Origin: Lotus japonicus
Taxonomy: Eukaryota > Streptophyta > Magnoliopsida > Fabales > Fabaceae
Assembly (NCBI RefSeq): GCF_012489685.1
Contig: NC_080046.1
Coordinates: 65,115,984-65,179,983, forward strand
Direction: 5' to 3'
DNA length: 64,000 nucleotides
Both the position numbers and the translations under genes were made by a program. Of the stretch, positions 1 to 12,613 are shown one piece after another. The notes below the pieces were generated by a model. It saw only the letters and a list, made by a program, of their open reading frames with translations. It did no database searches and was not told the origin of the DNA. The first letter of the stretch is position 1. Every line of letters begins with the position of its first letter.

Positions 1-162
1 TCTCTAATATGTTTCTTCATCTTGAAAGACAAGTAGCTACCCTTATATCATTAATCAATAACCTTTTTAATGGTTAATATGTAAGAACATAGTGTTATTT
101 ACATTGATATTTGTGTCTTTATTCCATACATTATTTACAGAGCTCGTGTGCTATGGCTACAG

Positions 163-3100
163 GGGTTTGGCGAGTAACAACTTGAGTGGTCAACTACCTT
201 CCTCAATGGGGAGTTTATCATCTCTTACCGCATTGTGAGTAACTTTTCATGCTATGAATAGATTTTGTTTTATTTCTTGTTCAATGAGGTTGTGTTTTTT
301 ATTATTCATTTATTTATTTGCATTTGCAGAGAGTTGCAGAACAATCAACTTTCTGGAACCCTTAATATTTTGCAAGACCTTCCTATACAGAATCTGTACA
401 GTTCTTACCATCCAAACACTTTTTTACAGACATATTTAAATATTATCTATAAATTGTTAGAACGCATGGGAAAAAGGAAGAAAGATTTTGGTTAAACTTG
501 TGAAATTTATATTATGCAGGGATATAGAGAATAATTTGTTCTTTGGGCCAATTCCTCCAAAATTGTTGACTATCCCGACTTTCAGGTGAGCTGTAGTTAG
601 AATTTTTCTTCTTCCTTTAGTCTTTTTTATCCAAATTCCCTGTTTTTCATAACCTTGTTTCAAGTATGAACAAATTGATCTTCCTGGAGAAGTCAAATGG
701 GAAGATTTCCTACTGCATTTTGTATTATAATATGAGAAATAACAATAAACCACGAAATACTTCACTAAGGTTCTTTTACTCCAGATGTTTTAAGAATATT
801 TTCTTGGTTTTGTTGTTTTCCATATAGCTTTAGGATCAAATGAGTTTGTTACCTTACTTCCCGATCTTTTATTCATGTTAACATAGCCGCAATTCCTGTG
901 CAGAAAAGATGGGAATCCGTTTAATACAACTATTATTCCATCACCTCCTGCTGCAGCCCCTTCACTGGTAGATATGGCTCCATCCCCTGAAGGATCACCT
1001 TGGAATGGGGCAAATAGTCCTTTTTCCCTGACAGCACCAATTCATGCTAGTTCTAAGAAGTCTTTCATAGCTAAGAATGTCATTTGGATTGCTGCGGCAG
1101 GTTTCTCGATATTTATTGCATTGGGAATATGTCTTTTTATGTTGCTGTGCTTCAAGAGAAGGCCAGAAAAGAAAAACTCTAAGAAACTTGATGTGGGTGT
1201 TTATGTGAAGCCTTTGAGTAAACCTACATGCAGTGACACAGTTTCTGAAGTAACTGATCCAGAAGAGAAAGGTAAATCATATTCATCTTAATCAGAGCAT
1301 CTTTTTTTTCTTCTCCCTTTTTTCGGATAATAAAATTTAACTGTTGTGATCAACATTCTCAAAATTTATCTGTTGAGAAAGCACAGCATTTATATCAAGT
1401 AGTGTACCAAATTGAACAACTAATTTGATTCTATAGACTCTAGATGAACAAGAAATATACATGAACACAGTATCTGCAACTTCAGAATGCAATAATGGTT
1501 GTGAATTAATCATCACAGGGCAGGGTTATGGGCTTTCACACCTGCAGCCACCACCACATTCTCTCCCAACCATTCCTTGTGAGAAGGTCATCATCAATCC
1601 GGCTATAACTACCAAAGTAACCAATGGACAAGTTATGACAAGTTCTATCAAAGTGTATACTGTTGCATCACTTCAGCAATATACAAATAGCTTTGCCCAG
1701 GAAAATTGTATTGGGGAAGGCACACTTGGGTCTGTTTATAGGGCTGAGCTCCCTGATGGAAAGGTAATACTCTTCCAGTTTTTTTTTTTTTGAAATAAAG
1801 AACTCTTATGTATCATGTACCAGCTTATCTGCTTGTATTTGTGCATTCTTTGTTCTCATTTCCTCTTTAAGGCTTATACCTCTCATTATCCATGCTTCAC
1901 TGCTTGTATTTAATCTTAATGCTTGTAGCAATATTTAGGCTTTAGCTCTTTTGTATTGCTGGGGCCTAAGTAGAGTTTTTGGGTGAGAACTGAAGCTCAT
2001 TTTTGTTTGTTCAATTTTCTTCTGTGTCGCTAGTTAAACTATGATATCTTGTCTAAAAATTTCCAAGACCATGTTAGTATTCTATTTCTGTGTGATCGCA
2101 ACCAATGCTCTCATAAACTGCTTTTCCAACCCATCTAAGAACTATCTCTGAATGGTATTTTGGTCCTTGAAGCCATTCTTGGCCTAGGAAACATAGACTC
2201 ATAAAAAAAACAACCATGTCGGACACATTCATTTCAGACACTTCACAGACACCTCTAGATGTAGTTCACAACTTTTCTTCAAAATTTTCAAACGCTCATA
2301 CCAATATAATGGAAGTATCGCAATAACTAGATTATAAATAGTATTTTATGTCTAAAATGTCGCCTGCTTACATTGAATTTATTGATTCTCTCTTTTGTTT
2401 TAAGATTTGTGTTTTTATATTGATTTAGCAATACTATAAACTGCAATCAAATGATGACATACCAGTTACCACTACCATGCAGTTTTGCAGTCCTGACTGT
2501 CCATTTTACATGGTTATAGTCCAACAGTTAATATTAGTGGTGCATTGATGCCCCCTGACTGGGTGGCGCATCATATACTTTGCCTTGATTCATTCGTTAT
2601 AAGCAATGTACTGCGTTATTATTTTCAAAGCTCTTTTAGACAACCTTTTGTTTTTTTCTTGCTTGAGGTGACCTGTTATTATGCCATTTGCATGTCTTCA
2701 TTTAGTTTATTGATACTTTACATACTTATATCTTTTTTCTGCCCTCCATAGCTATTGGCAGTGAAGAAACTGAACGCTACTGCTTCCATGGACCAGAATG
2801 ATGAACAATTTCTTCAATTGGTATCCAGCATCTCAAAAATTCAGCATGCTAATATTGCAAAGCTTGTCGGCTACTGTGCTGAGTATGGCCAAAGACTCCT
2901 TGTATATGAGTATTACAGTAATGGGACCCTACATGATGCTCTGCATGGGGATGATGAACACTGTATCAAACTTCCATGGAATGCACGCATTAGGGCCGCA
3001 CTTGGAGCTGCAAGAGCTTTAGAGTGAGTTTAGTGATCAACTCTTAAAATCTAATCCCATTTTGTTTAGCTAGATGAACTCAATATTGGTCATTGGATAA

Positions 3101-4476
3101 TGCTCAATCTTGTTTTGGTGGTTGGAAACCTAATTGTTGTATTTCAGTTAATATTATGTAAGAATATTCCTTTAGTGAGACAATAGCGATTAGTACAACT
3201 GTGGAAGTAACTAGACTAACGCATTTTCTTGACAACATTAACAATGATTAACTTTTTTTTTTTCCATGCTTAAGGTATCTGCATGAGAGCTTTCGGCCGC
3301 CTATTGTGCATCGGAATTTCAGATCCGCTAATGTTCTCCTGAATGAAAAGTTGGAAGTATTCGTTTCTGATTGTGGATTGGGTCCTTTACTATCTTCTGG
3401 CTCTGCTGGTCAGGTATCATTTTAGTTTTAATTTCTTCAGCTATAAATTTTTAAATCATCTCTAGCTCAGGTATGTTTTGGATGATCTTGAAGTGCTTAT
3501 TGAACATATGCAATAAAGAGCCTGAAAAAAAACATGATATTCATATGGAAGTACAAAAGCGTATGATTAGATGTATTTTGTTTGACTGAAATGAAAGCTA
3601 ATTTTTTTTTCAGAACTGATAAAGATGAAACTAAGAATTAACATTAAGTGTGAAAAGAGTGAAGTTGTTCTTCATGCCACAGTGCAGTATGGCTACTAAG
3701 CAATCTTCATTATAATCTCAAATGGATTTTTGGCCTTGTTCTGTAAACTCTTAGAAGGATATAACACTTAATGACCTACATTCCTGTTTTCCCAGTGTTC
3801 TGAGTTTCTGAAAATTTTGCTTCATATATTAGGAGTTTAACTGCTTTTAAGATGGCGGCAAATACTACATAGGGCTCAGACTTGATTTATTTAATTTTCC
3901 CTTGTTCTAATTTTGTTACATTTCTGACTAACTTTGCATCTGTCTCAGTTATCAGGACGCCTCCTCACATCTTATGGTTACAGTGCTCCGGAATTTGAGT
4001 CTGGAAGTTATACACAGCAAAGTGATGTCTTCAGTTTTGGAGTCATAATGCTAGAACTCCTCACTGGAAGAAAATCCTATGACAGGTGAACATTAAAGAT
4101 AACTAGAATAGTTCATTGAAGCCACATTAAAAATATTGGATTTGGCTAAGACGGCACGATACATGTTTCAGGTCACTGCCTCGTGGGGAGCAATTTTTGG
4201 TCAGATGGGCAGTTCCTAAACTTCACGACATCGATGCATTGTCAAGAATGGTTGATCCTTGCTTAAACGGAGCCTATCCTATGAAGTCCTTGTCGCGTTT
4301 TGCGGATATTGTTTCTTCATGTATACAGGTAATTCTTCAACCAGTCAATAAGCGAGTGTTCATTTCACCTAATTGCCTATCATTTATCTATATTTTGATG
4401 ATATTTCTTCCAGCGTGAACCTGAATTCCGTCCAGCTATGTCTGAAATTGTTCAAGATCTGTTGCTAATGCTGTAA
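163..4476 (+). CDS. STRUBBELIG-receptor family LRR receptor-like kinase (3' part)
   Basis: This is a plasma-membrane receptor-like kinase of the STRUBBELIG/SRF type, cut by the left window edge. Exons read 163-234, 330-395, 520-585, 904-1271, 1444-1763, 2752-3023, 3275-3413, 3949-4085, 4172-4328 and 4414-4476, giving 552 visible codons and a TAA stop. The first three exons are 66-72 nt leucine-rich-repeat units ([17 protein letters not shown], then QNNQLSGTL). A Pro/Ser-rich stretch ([11 protein letters not shown]), one transmembrane segment near [19 protein letters not shown], and a kinase domain follow. The glycine loop [11 protein letters not shown] and the lysine of LAVKKL are present. 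The catalytic loop reads [10 protein letters not shown] instead of HRD, and the DFG position is DCG, so it is probably a pseudokinase, as is known for this family. The 5' acceptor at 163 is the least certain junction. Which SRF member it is cannot be told from this part. Confidence 0.88.
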
Positions 4477-6768
4477 GAGGACATGTAAGATGAAACTGCC
4501 TTTGCCTAGTGGAGCCAAAAGCGGAGTTTGGTTCCCAGATTTTCCTTAGTTTAACCTATCAATTCTTTCTTTCATTTAATTTGATTGGTTTTTTATGCAT
4601 GTGGAAATGCTGCATACTAATGTAATTGAGCTAGCATATAGTGCTCTGCCGAAAATTTTATCATTTAGGGTTCATATTTTTATATGTGTGTTTGTGTGGG
4701 TGTGTTATTTATTGATAAGAAGATATCTTGGGCTCGGATTAATAATTTTCAATACACTTTCCCACCGTGCACAACATGAGTCAGTGACTCATCCTAGAAC
4801 CCGCCAATTTATTAGAGCTTAAATAAGGATGAGTCATTTAAACAAGTACCTACGTAGTGCATGTTCGAATGCATGGTAGATTTTAACATTGAAAGGAGAA
4901 TTGATTCCGGGAAAAGCTAGCTTTTGAGGTAGCATGATTGATTCCGAAAGATTTGAATGTGATGCTAGCAGATGATGATGATGTTAAAATGTTTAAATTT
5001 AACAATTATATATAGTGCAACATAATAAAATGCATTTGATAAACAGAACACGATGATTAAAGCTTTGATGATTGGGAAGCTGGTCTCGTATTTAGAGGTG
5101 CACATGATAACGTCGTAAACAGTGTGGTTGTCGCATTATAACACTCCCTTTGATGCATTACTTGTCGTTTCATACAAAGTAAAGGTAAAAGCTGAAAACA
5201 ACAACAGAGCTGAAGGAGGTGGATGGCACCCAAGAAGACGACATAAAAGACCAAACGACAAACCATGTCTTGATGTGACGGTGCCTGGTGCCACGACTTG
5301 TCAAACTATTTCCTTCTAGTGTCACTCAAGTACTTTTGGGCTTTGCCCATGGGTATTTATATAATTAATTTAAAACATTCAGAATTAGTAGAAAATCATC
5401 CTTAATTTATTTGGATCTCAATTTTCAAAATGAGCAATTTTTACACTAGATTTTATCTTATCAATGTGAGAAGATTTTATTGAACTTTGTAAATTGTATC
5501 TCACCCCCACCAACAACTTCTTCTCTTTCACCATCGTCCCACACTACCACACTAAAATGCTCTAGCAAAATATAAAATGACTGAAACTTCTAGAAATGGA
5601 ATAAAAATCCAAAATCAACCTTATTTTTTTACCAAACTATACTAAAAATCAAATTAAAATCACTATACACCTCAAAGTCAATAACACTATAATTGACCCA
5701 AATGATGGTGGGCCAAGTGGTTGTTTTAGCTCACCATAACACTTAGCTTAAATTTATGGATTCGGTAATATTTTATATGGAGGTTATGTAATCCGTACGA
5801 TGGCTTATGTACCCCTATTCTTATTTATTCTACCATGAGCATATTGTCATATTTTATCTATTTGTAAATAGTGTTATAACCTCAATTTTTTATGTGAATC
5901 AACTGGCCTAAACTTTATGTATAGATGAATAAATATAAAATTGATATAAAGATAATAAACATTTTATGTACATTTAAATGGACCAACTCATCGATTTTGT
6001 AAAAGATTTTTTGAATAATATTTAACTGATTAATTCATTAATCTAAACTAGCTTATTTCAAAAAGATTTTTAACATAGTTTATTTAGTAACAGAAATATT
6101 AGATAGACATGCGATTTCGACCAATATTGAATAAGCATTCACAATAATTGTGGTTTTTAACCGTTGCTAACATTCAAACAACAATTAAAAACCGCCGCGA
6201 ATAAGTATGTCTCTTAAATGTCATCTTTGTGAGTGTATGTACAAATATCATCACTAATATGGTAAACAGGTCTTATATAAGCCTGGCCCATGGCAGATGA
6301 TGAAATATGATAGATTATAGTCTAATAATAATAAGCCATGTCCTTCTAATAATAATAAGCCATGATTAAAATAATATAACAATGAATTGTTGCTTTAAAA
6401 ACATACTTTTCATTCTTTCTGCTGCTGTCTTATTTGTTCTTTTTGGTTGACTATCTTATTGCAGTTGATATATGGCCATCCATGTTGAAGAATGACAATG
6501 AAATGTGGGATATCACTAACTAACTAAACGTTCTCTTAATTAATGATAAATTAAAGATGAAGAAATTATGATTATGTTGCAAGGAATCTTCCATCGATAG
6601 TTAGATAGAGGTCATTGTCGTGTCTTTTATTCTCTTTAATTTGCTTCTTGCTCAACTATAATTAGTTAATTAAATCATTCGTTAGATTTGATAGATCTAG
6701 GATAAAACTTGTCAGAAAATACCTTTATTCGAGGTTTTAAATTTTTGCGTAAATTATATAGTACATAG
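4477..6768. other. 3' flank and intergenic DNA, no gene seen
   Basis: This holds the 3' untranslated region of the receptor kinase followed by AT-rich DNA. I see no gene, no transposon ends and no long coding stretch with protein-like composition. A short direct duplication (about 24 bases around TCTAATAATAATAAGCCATG) lies near 6320-6365. Confidence 0.6.
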
Positions 6769-6777
6769 TAGTAAATT

Positions 6778-8539
6778 GGCTTAATTCCACTTTGAGCCCC
6801 TGATGTTTTTAAAATGTGCGATTGACACTCCCCGCGTTTAAAATGTGCGGTCAGGGACCCTAACGTTACAGAAACATTAACTTTGGGCCCTTCCGTCCAC
6901 TTCCGTTAGTTGACCAAACGGAAATGCTGACGTGGGACCCTTTAATTAATAAAAAAATTCATTTTCTAATAAAAAATATTAAAACATAATGATAAATTTT
7001 TTTAATTTTGGTAAATTAACCCTAAATCCCTTTCAACCTTAATTTAACCCCAATTTGAAGAACCCTAATCCAATCTGATCCATTCCCAATTTCATATCAA
7101 TTGCTTCTTCTTCTTCAACAAATGCACAATCTTCATCTTCAACAATATTTTCATTGATGCCACCATTCTCTCCCCATGCGACCAAACCCCATCACGACCC
7201 TGAAGAAGATCGAGGAAGATCAAAGCCAAGCAGCGAGAGCAAGAGTGAGGGAGAAAGGGATGAAGAAGATCGAGTGAGAGCAAGAGTGAGCGAGAGAAAG
7301 AGCAAGAGTTCTGCAATTTTTGGGTCAAACCTTGGGTTTGTTTCTGATCTTCTTCTCCCTTCCCACTCTATCTTCTCTCTTTCTCCTGTTTTGGTCAATT
7401 GGTTCACTGGGTGTGGGTGAGGGCTTATGGATTGTCGGGTTTGCTGAGTGTGGGTGGGTGGCTCTGGATCTGGGTTCACAGATCGAAGCGATGGGGTTCG
7501 GGATTGGGGTGGGGGTGGTGGTTCTGGTTGGATTGGGGTATTGATTTGCTGTGTTAATTTGGAAGAGAAAATGGTTTCAGCCGAAACTTGAATCATATGC
7601 ATTCAGTGGAAAACCAGATAACTGGAACTCATCCCCGTCTCGACTGGGTAGGAGGATTAGCCGTCAGCAGCGAGACATTCGAACTGGCAATCTATCTTTG
7701 GACTGAGTATAGATAATGTTTTTGGAATAGAAGTTGAAATCTCCTTCATCTTAATGGTATATTAGAAGAGTGATTTAGACCCAAGAAAGCAGATAATGCA
7801 TTCTTGAGTGCTGAGGCCATTGAAAGCCAAGATCAGGGACATCTCAACATGAAGAAAAGGTCATACCAGGGGTTGAAACTAAGATGACACATATGACAGA
7901 TCTCAGTTTTTGTAATTACTTGCAGCTATGTGGCCTTTGCAACGCGGATTATATAAATTTATGATGATAGAGATGCAGATATAAATGTATTTTGAAGCCA
8001 TAACTTTCTTGATGTAAACTAAAAATAATCAAATTATAAAAAATCAGATGATTTTGATAATGTTCAAAAAAAATTGGAAGAGAAAAATTATATTCTGGAA
8101 AAGCTTCATGATGAAGATGAAGGAGTAGGAGATGGTGGTTTCAAAGCTTCAGGAGATGGTGGTTTCAAAGCTTCATGATTTGGAAAACAAAAAAATAATT
8201 CTGGAAATGATGATGTGATGAATGCTGAAAAAAATGATGATAATGAGTTCTGGACAAAGATTATGATATGAATTCTGGAAAAAGTTTCAAAGTGGAATTA
8301 AGTCTTTTATTTTTGATTAATTAAATTTAATTATTATGTATTTTTAATTAGAAAATGAATTTTTTTATTAATTAAAGGGTGCCTCGTCAGCATTTCCGTT
8401 TGGTCAACTAACGGAAGTGGACGGAAGGGTCCAAAGTTAACGTTTCTGTAACGTTAGGGGCCCTGACCGCACATTTTAAACACGGGGGGTGTCAATCGCA
8501 CATTTTGAAAACATCAGGGGCTCAAAGTGGAATTAAGCC
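6778..8539. mobile_element. Non-autonomous Mutator-like element (family 1, long copy)
   Basis: The element is 1762 bp. Terminal inverted repeats of about 190 bp run over 6778-6970 and 8347-8539, and both ends begin GGCTTAATTCCACTTTGAGC. It is flanked by a perfect 9-bp duplication TAGTAAATT (6769-6777 and 8540-8548), the target-site size of Mutator-like elements. No transposase is visible. The interior at about 7020-7600 is unusually GC-rich and looks like a gene 5' region (CTTCTT-rich leader, then Arg/Ser/Glu-rich open frames), so it may be captured host sequence, but I do not recognise it. A 25-base direct repeat (GGAGATGGTGGTTTCAAAGC) lies near 8130-8175. The same ends recur in the short copy at 54662-54988. 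Confidence 0.85.
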
Positions 8540-8548
8540 TAGTAAATT

Positions 8549-9162
8549 TGATTTCAGCCTACCGTAATAAAAGGATTTCATCAACATCGATATATGGGAA
8601 GAATACAACCAATTTTAATAACTTAGTTTGGAGGGGGAATTTCAATTATTTTATGGATTTATGTACGTACACGATACCATAATTATAAAAGAACAATTTT
8701 ATTTTTTTCATTTGTAGCAAAATTAAACAGAACCACAATCAACGCACCAATCCTTACCTCACAATCTCACGTCAAAGGTAGTATAAAAACAAATTTTGTG
8801 TGTGCAAAAACACTGACCTCAAATACTTTTTTCTTTTCTTTTTTCTTTTCAAAGTTATCATATTTCGGAAATCGGAATGATAACAACAAGCAGTGAAGAG
8901 CAGGCCAAGTGCTAGAAATAATCAGCGATCGTGAAATGATCTATTTTTGAGCTACGTACAGGTTTTAATTTAATGAATTTTAGAACAATTAAAAAACACA
9001 TACATCCTATTTTACTTTGAGTTTAATGTTTGTACATTATTAGTGTAAACTTTTTTCACAAACATAAGATACTTGAATATCACATATTCAAAAATAGTTA
9101 GTTATATATATTTTTTATCTTAATTAAATTAAAAACTTATATTATGATTTGACAATAATATT
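8549..9162. other. AT-rich intergenic stretch, nothing recognised
   Basis: This is AT-rich spacer between the Mutator-like element and the LINE tail. I see no coding sequence, repeat ends or RNA gene. Confidence 0.6.
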
Positions 9163-9368
9163 TTTTTTGGTACATCATAAAATTAAAAGGAAAAGACAAA
9201 AGCTGCAAAGCTAATAAATCCCTAGCCAAAATGAGATTAAACTCAAGAGGAAGAGACTCTAACGGAGGTAAGAACACTAACGAATTGAACCCAGACCCGC
9301 AAAACAATCAGCTGCATCATTCGCATTCCTAGGGACATGCACAAGACAAATGGTCCATTCACGTAAAT
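9163..9368 (-). mobile_element. LINE 3'-end relic (RNase H region), minus strand
   Basis: On the minus strand the sequence reads an RNase H-like C-terminus of a plant LINE ORF2, including VHVPRNANDAADCFAGLG, followed by stops. It ends in a short A tract, seen as T at 9163-9170 on the plus strand. Only about 200 bp remain, so it is a strongly 5'-truncated dead copy. It lies head-to-head with the next LINE tail at 9497. Confidence 0.7.
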
Positions 9369-9496
9369 TTATTCTACGTGCATAAAAATTTAATCTTTTA
9401 CTTTTACATAGTATAAAACATATTTTTATGGTAAAATAAAACATATTTAATCTTAGATTTTTTCATTCAACATAAATATAAAAGAAAAAATATCAG

Positions 9497-9750
9497 TTTC
9501 ATGTAGTTGCTTCTGTCGTTCGAGAGCTTGGGGATTTTCTTCATCGAGATTGGAATATCCAGCTGGAGCATATCCCTAGAAGTGCTAATGATGTTGCTGA
9601 CTGTCTTGCTGGAATAGGGATTAAGCAGCAATGTGTTTACACGCAACTGGAGGACCCTCCTCCAACGCTTCATCCCTTCCTAGCTAGGGATGTACTAGCC
9701 TTGCAGCTTTTCTTTGTCTTCTTTCAATTTTTTGATGTACAAAAAAAAAC
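9497..9750 (+). mobile_element. LINE 3'-end relic (RNase H region), plus strand
   Basis: In the frame starting at 9506 the strand encodes the end of a LINE RNase H domain: ELGDFLHRDWNIQLEHIPRS, then ANDVADCLAGIG, continuing open to about 9745. An A tract at 9741-9749 looks like the poly(A) tail. The Asn-Asp-Val-Ala-Asp motif is the conserved end of the RVT_3 RNase H family. It is 5'-truncated and non-functional, and is a different sequence from the minus-strand relic just upstream. Confidence 0.75.
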
Positions 9751-10149
9751 ACTCACGAATTTATTTGTATTTAATCTTGGCTGCGCTTAATCCTCAAATT
9801 AGTCCCTGTTTTTGTCTCGCCGTCTGATGTGAGTCCCTCACCGAAAAAATTTGTGGAATACGTCCTCATTTTTGCAAAATGTTTGGAGCCAGTCCTCGTC
9901 GGAGCCCGGAGCTCCGGCGAGTGATGAAATGACATGGTGACTGTGTAAATGAAGCTGATATGACACTAAAAAAAAAAATTTACACATCATATATTTAACA
10001 TAATTAACCCTATTTATAATTCTAACCCAAATCTAATTAACCAATCTTAATTACCCCCACACTAATCCTAATCCCCCCAAATTACCCCAATTCCCAATTA
10101 ATCATCTCAGAAATTAGGGTTTATCTGTTCTTCATCTTCTTCGGGAATT

Positions 10150-10400
10150 GAGTTTGGTGCCCCACCCCTTAGGCTTTGCATCCCACTTTATTAAATACGG
10201 AATTTAAAGTTCCGTATCAATACGGAAAATAAAATTCCGTATCTGTTTTAGTATATAATGAGTGGTTGAAAATGTGACACGCATGCTTAAATACAGTACG
10301 GAATTTTAAGTTCCGTATTCAATAGGGAGAATACGGAATTTTAAATTCCGTATTTGATAAAGTGGGGTGCCAAGCCCCATAGGTGGGGTACCAAACCCAA
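10150..10400. mobile_element. Palindromic MITE nested in the Mutator-like element
   Basis: The outer arms are imperfect inverted repeats (GTTTGGTGCCCCACCCCTTA at the left, matching the complement of TAGGTGGGGTACCAAACC at the right). Inside, the motif TACGGAATTTTAAATTCCGTA occurs, more or less perfectly, at least three times. It has no coding capacity. The target duplication is not clear. Confidence 0.6.
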
Positions 10401-10499
10401 CTCCCATCTTCTTCTTCTTCTCCTATGCTGTTCTTCTTCTTCTTCTCCAATATTAACTAAAAAGCAACTAACCCCAAAGCTATTCTGGGCACATCCGGT

Positions 10500-10760
10500 C
10501 TGAGAATCCGGATTTCATGCACAAACCCATTCACCTCAAATACCCCATTCCTTCCACGCCTCCATACAGGTCGACAAAATCGTTGCCGCCATCAACAGCC
10601 TCCTCGCCACTGTCGGAGTCTCCAAATCCATCGTCGATTCGCTCTCTGTTTGCAAGGACCAGTACGACAACATGATCGATTCCACATGGCTTGCAATGAG
10701 GAATTCGTCGCTGGAACTTCGCGTGCCTGTTCCCTCTGTTCTGAGATCCAAAAGTTTATC
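10500..10760 (+). pseudogene. Captured gene fragment, possibly pectinesterase/invertase-inhibitor-like
   Basis: One frame is open with protein-like composition inside an otherwise AT-rich transposon. It includes HASIQVDKIVAAINSLLATV, then VSKSIVDSLSVCKDQYDNMI and DSTWLAM. The pattern of a helix followed by a Cys-Lys-x-x-Tyr-Asp motif resembles the second half of plant pectin methylesterase/invertase inhibitors, but the match is short and made by eye. There is no start codon in good context and no stop at a family-like position, so it is a fragment. It could come from another helical protein. Confidence 0.4.
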
Positions 10761-11548
10761 TCTTTTTTTATTTATCTTCCAAATTTCCATCACAATCTGC
10801 TTCTTCACTTGCTCAATTTCGAAGAATCTTATCCTGTTCTGAAATCCCAAGCACTATTTTCACAGTCGCTATATTCGCGGTTAAACTTTACTGGGTCAGT
10901 TTTATTTTTTCCTATTGACGTCTCTTTTACTTTGAGTTGAGAGATTTTCTTTCCCCTTTTGATTTGAGTTTCTCTTTGCAATTGGATTATTCCTTCATGA
11001 TCTGGGGCTGGTGGGGTTGTCTCCTTCTGGATTTTTGAACTGGAAGTGGGAGTTTGGGTGAACTGGATTTGAGTTTAGAGGATTGTTCGTTGGATGCACT
11101 TATTGGTTTTAAGGGTTTTTTATGCTTTAGGTACGAAGATGCATCCAGATTAGAGGAAAAGGGTAAATTTACTAGATTGGGAACTGGTTTAATTTAGGGG
11201 AATGTGGATAAGTTTGGGGGGATTTATGAGTTGATGAATTGGGAATTGGGGTAATTTGGGGGGAATTAAGATTGGTTAATTAGATTTGGGTTAGAATTAG
11301 AATTGGGGTTAATTATGTTAAATATATGATGTGTAAATTAATTTTTTATTTTTTATTTTTTTTAGTGTCATGTCAGCTTCATTTTACACAGTCACCATGC
11401 CATTTCATCACTCGCCGGAGCTCCGGGCTCCGGCGAGGACTGGCTCCAGACGTTTTGCAAAAATGAGGACGTATTCCACAAATTTTTCCGGTGAGGGACT
11501 TACATCAGACGGCGAGACAAAAACAGGGACTAATTTGAGGATTAAGCC

Positions 11549-12309
11549 TTTAATATTTACCATATATATATATATATAACAATTTGGTGGATATGATAAG
11601 ACAATAAAGTGAGATAAAGTAATTATTGAAATATGTTGTTTGCTGCGTCAGTGAGATAAGATAACATAATCATGTCTCTTATCATAATCATGATTATCAT
11701 ATGTAAAACTTATATTGAAAGTGGAGCTGAGTCATAACTTATCTTGTCATGATAAGATAACTAATTTATATTCCATTTCACCCTTATTTCAAATTTAAAT
11801 TATTTCAATATTCATAATTTTATAATTTATAATTTATTAATTAATAAATACAACATATTTATTAAACAAGTGATTTGGTCATCCCTCTTTTATTACAAAA
11901 AATAATTCTACATATTTTAATATATATAGATACCAAAATTACAATTAAAGGATAGAAGGATAAGAATTCATTACTTTAATGAAAGAATTTATTTATTTAA
12001 TTACACAATTACAATTAATAGATACATATTTAATATACATATTCTTAAAATTCCTTTTTATTAATACTGACTATGACTATATCAATAACAAAATTTAACT
12101 TTACCTTCCTAGGTTTTATTTTTCTTTTTCTTTTCCTAAGTTGAAAGGATATCAAATGTATAGCATTAATCACCATATTATTATTAATTCTAGTAAAAAA
12201 ATTAAAAAAAATGACACCATTTATTTTGTTTTAATGTTTTTGACCACACATAAAAAAAGACAATATGAGTATTATTTAAGGCCATTCAAAAATAAAAAAA
12301 CAAATAAAA
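11549..12309. other. AT-rich upstream region of the katanin gene
   Basis: This holds an (AT)n run at 11562-11578, the short repeated word GATAAGATAA and long A/T stretches. It probably includes the katanin p80 promoter, but I could not pick a convincing TATA box among the many AT-rich words. Confidence 0.5.
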
Positions 12310-12613
12310 GACAACAACTACTACTACTACATTTCTTTTATCTCTCTCTTCTTTCTCTCTGAATCTGAATTATTCTTGCTTTTCAATTCATTCAGCTTCA
12401 GACACCATTTCTCATCACATATCTAACCAAACCCACTTCCTACCCTTCTGCTTCTGCTTTCACTTCAGAATCATCTTCTTCTTCCTTCTGCTGAGTTGCA
12501 GTAGCAGAAGCCATCTTTCAAGTAAAACTCAAGTCCTCAGTTGCTTCTTCTCTCCCTCACAAAGGAATTCCATTTCAGCTCCACAAGCTTCTTTCTCAGC
12601 TGCCCATCAAAAA
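12310..12613 (+). promoter_or_regulatory. CT-rich 5' leader of the katanin p80 gene
   Basis: This pyrimidine-rich stretch (ACTACTACTAC, then TCTCTCTCTTCTTTCTCTCT) immediately precedes the start codon. It is typical of plant 5' leaders and Y-patch promoters. The ATG at 12614 follows AAAA, a good plant start context. Confidence 0.55.

Larger units (their letters stand above)
9779..11548. mobile_element. Mutator-like element carrying a gene fragment (Pack-MULE type)
   Basis: The element is 1770 bp with very long inverted repeats, about 325 bp each (9779-10105 and 11225-11548). They share the outer segment CTTAATCCTCAAATTAGTCC and an inner AATTACCCCAATTCCCAATT arm. Flanks TTTAATCTT (9770-9778) and TTTAATATT (11549-11557) are a 9-bp target duplication with one mismatch. 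The left end has four extra bases (TGCG) after GGC. No transposase is seen. The interior holds a nested palindromic MITE (about 10150-10400) and a GC-rich stretch that looks like a piece of a host gene (10500-10760). Confidence 0.8.

Noticed and set aside
7092..7602. Several overlapping open frames on both strands inside the Mutator-like element
   Set aside because: They have low-complexity Ser/Arg/Pro or Gly-rich composition in a GC-rich patch, with no recognisable domain and no splice structure. Kept only as possible captured leader sequence.
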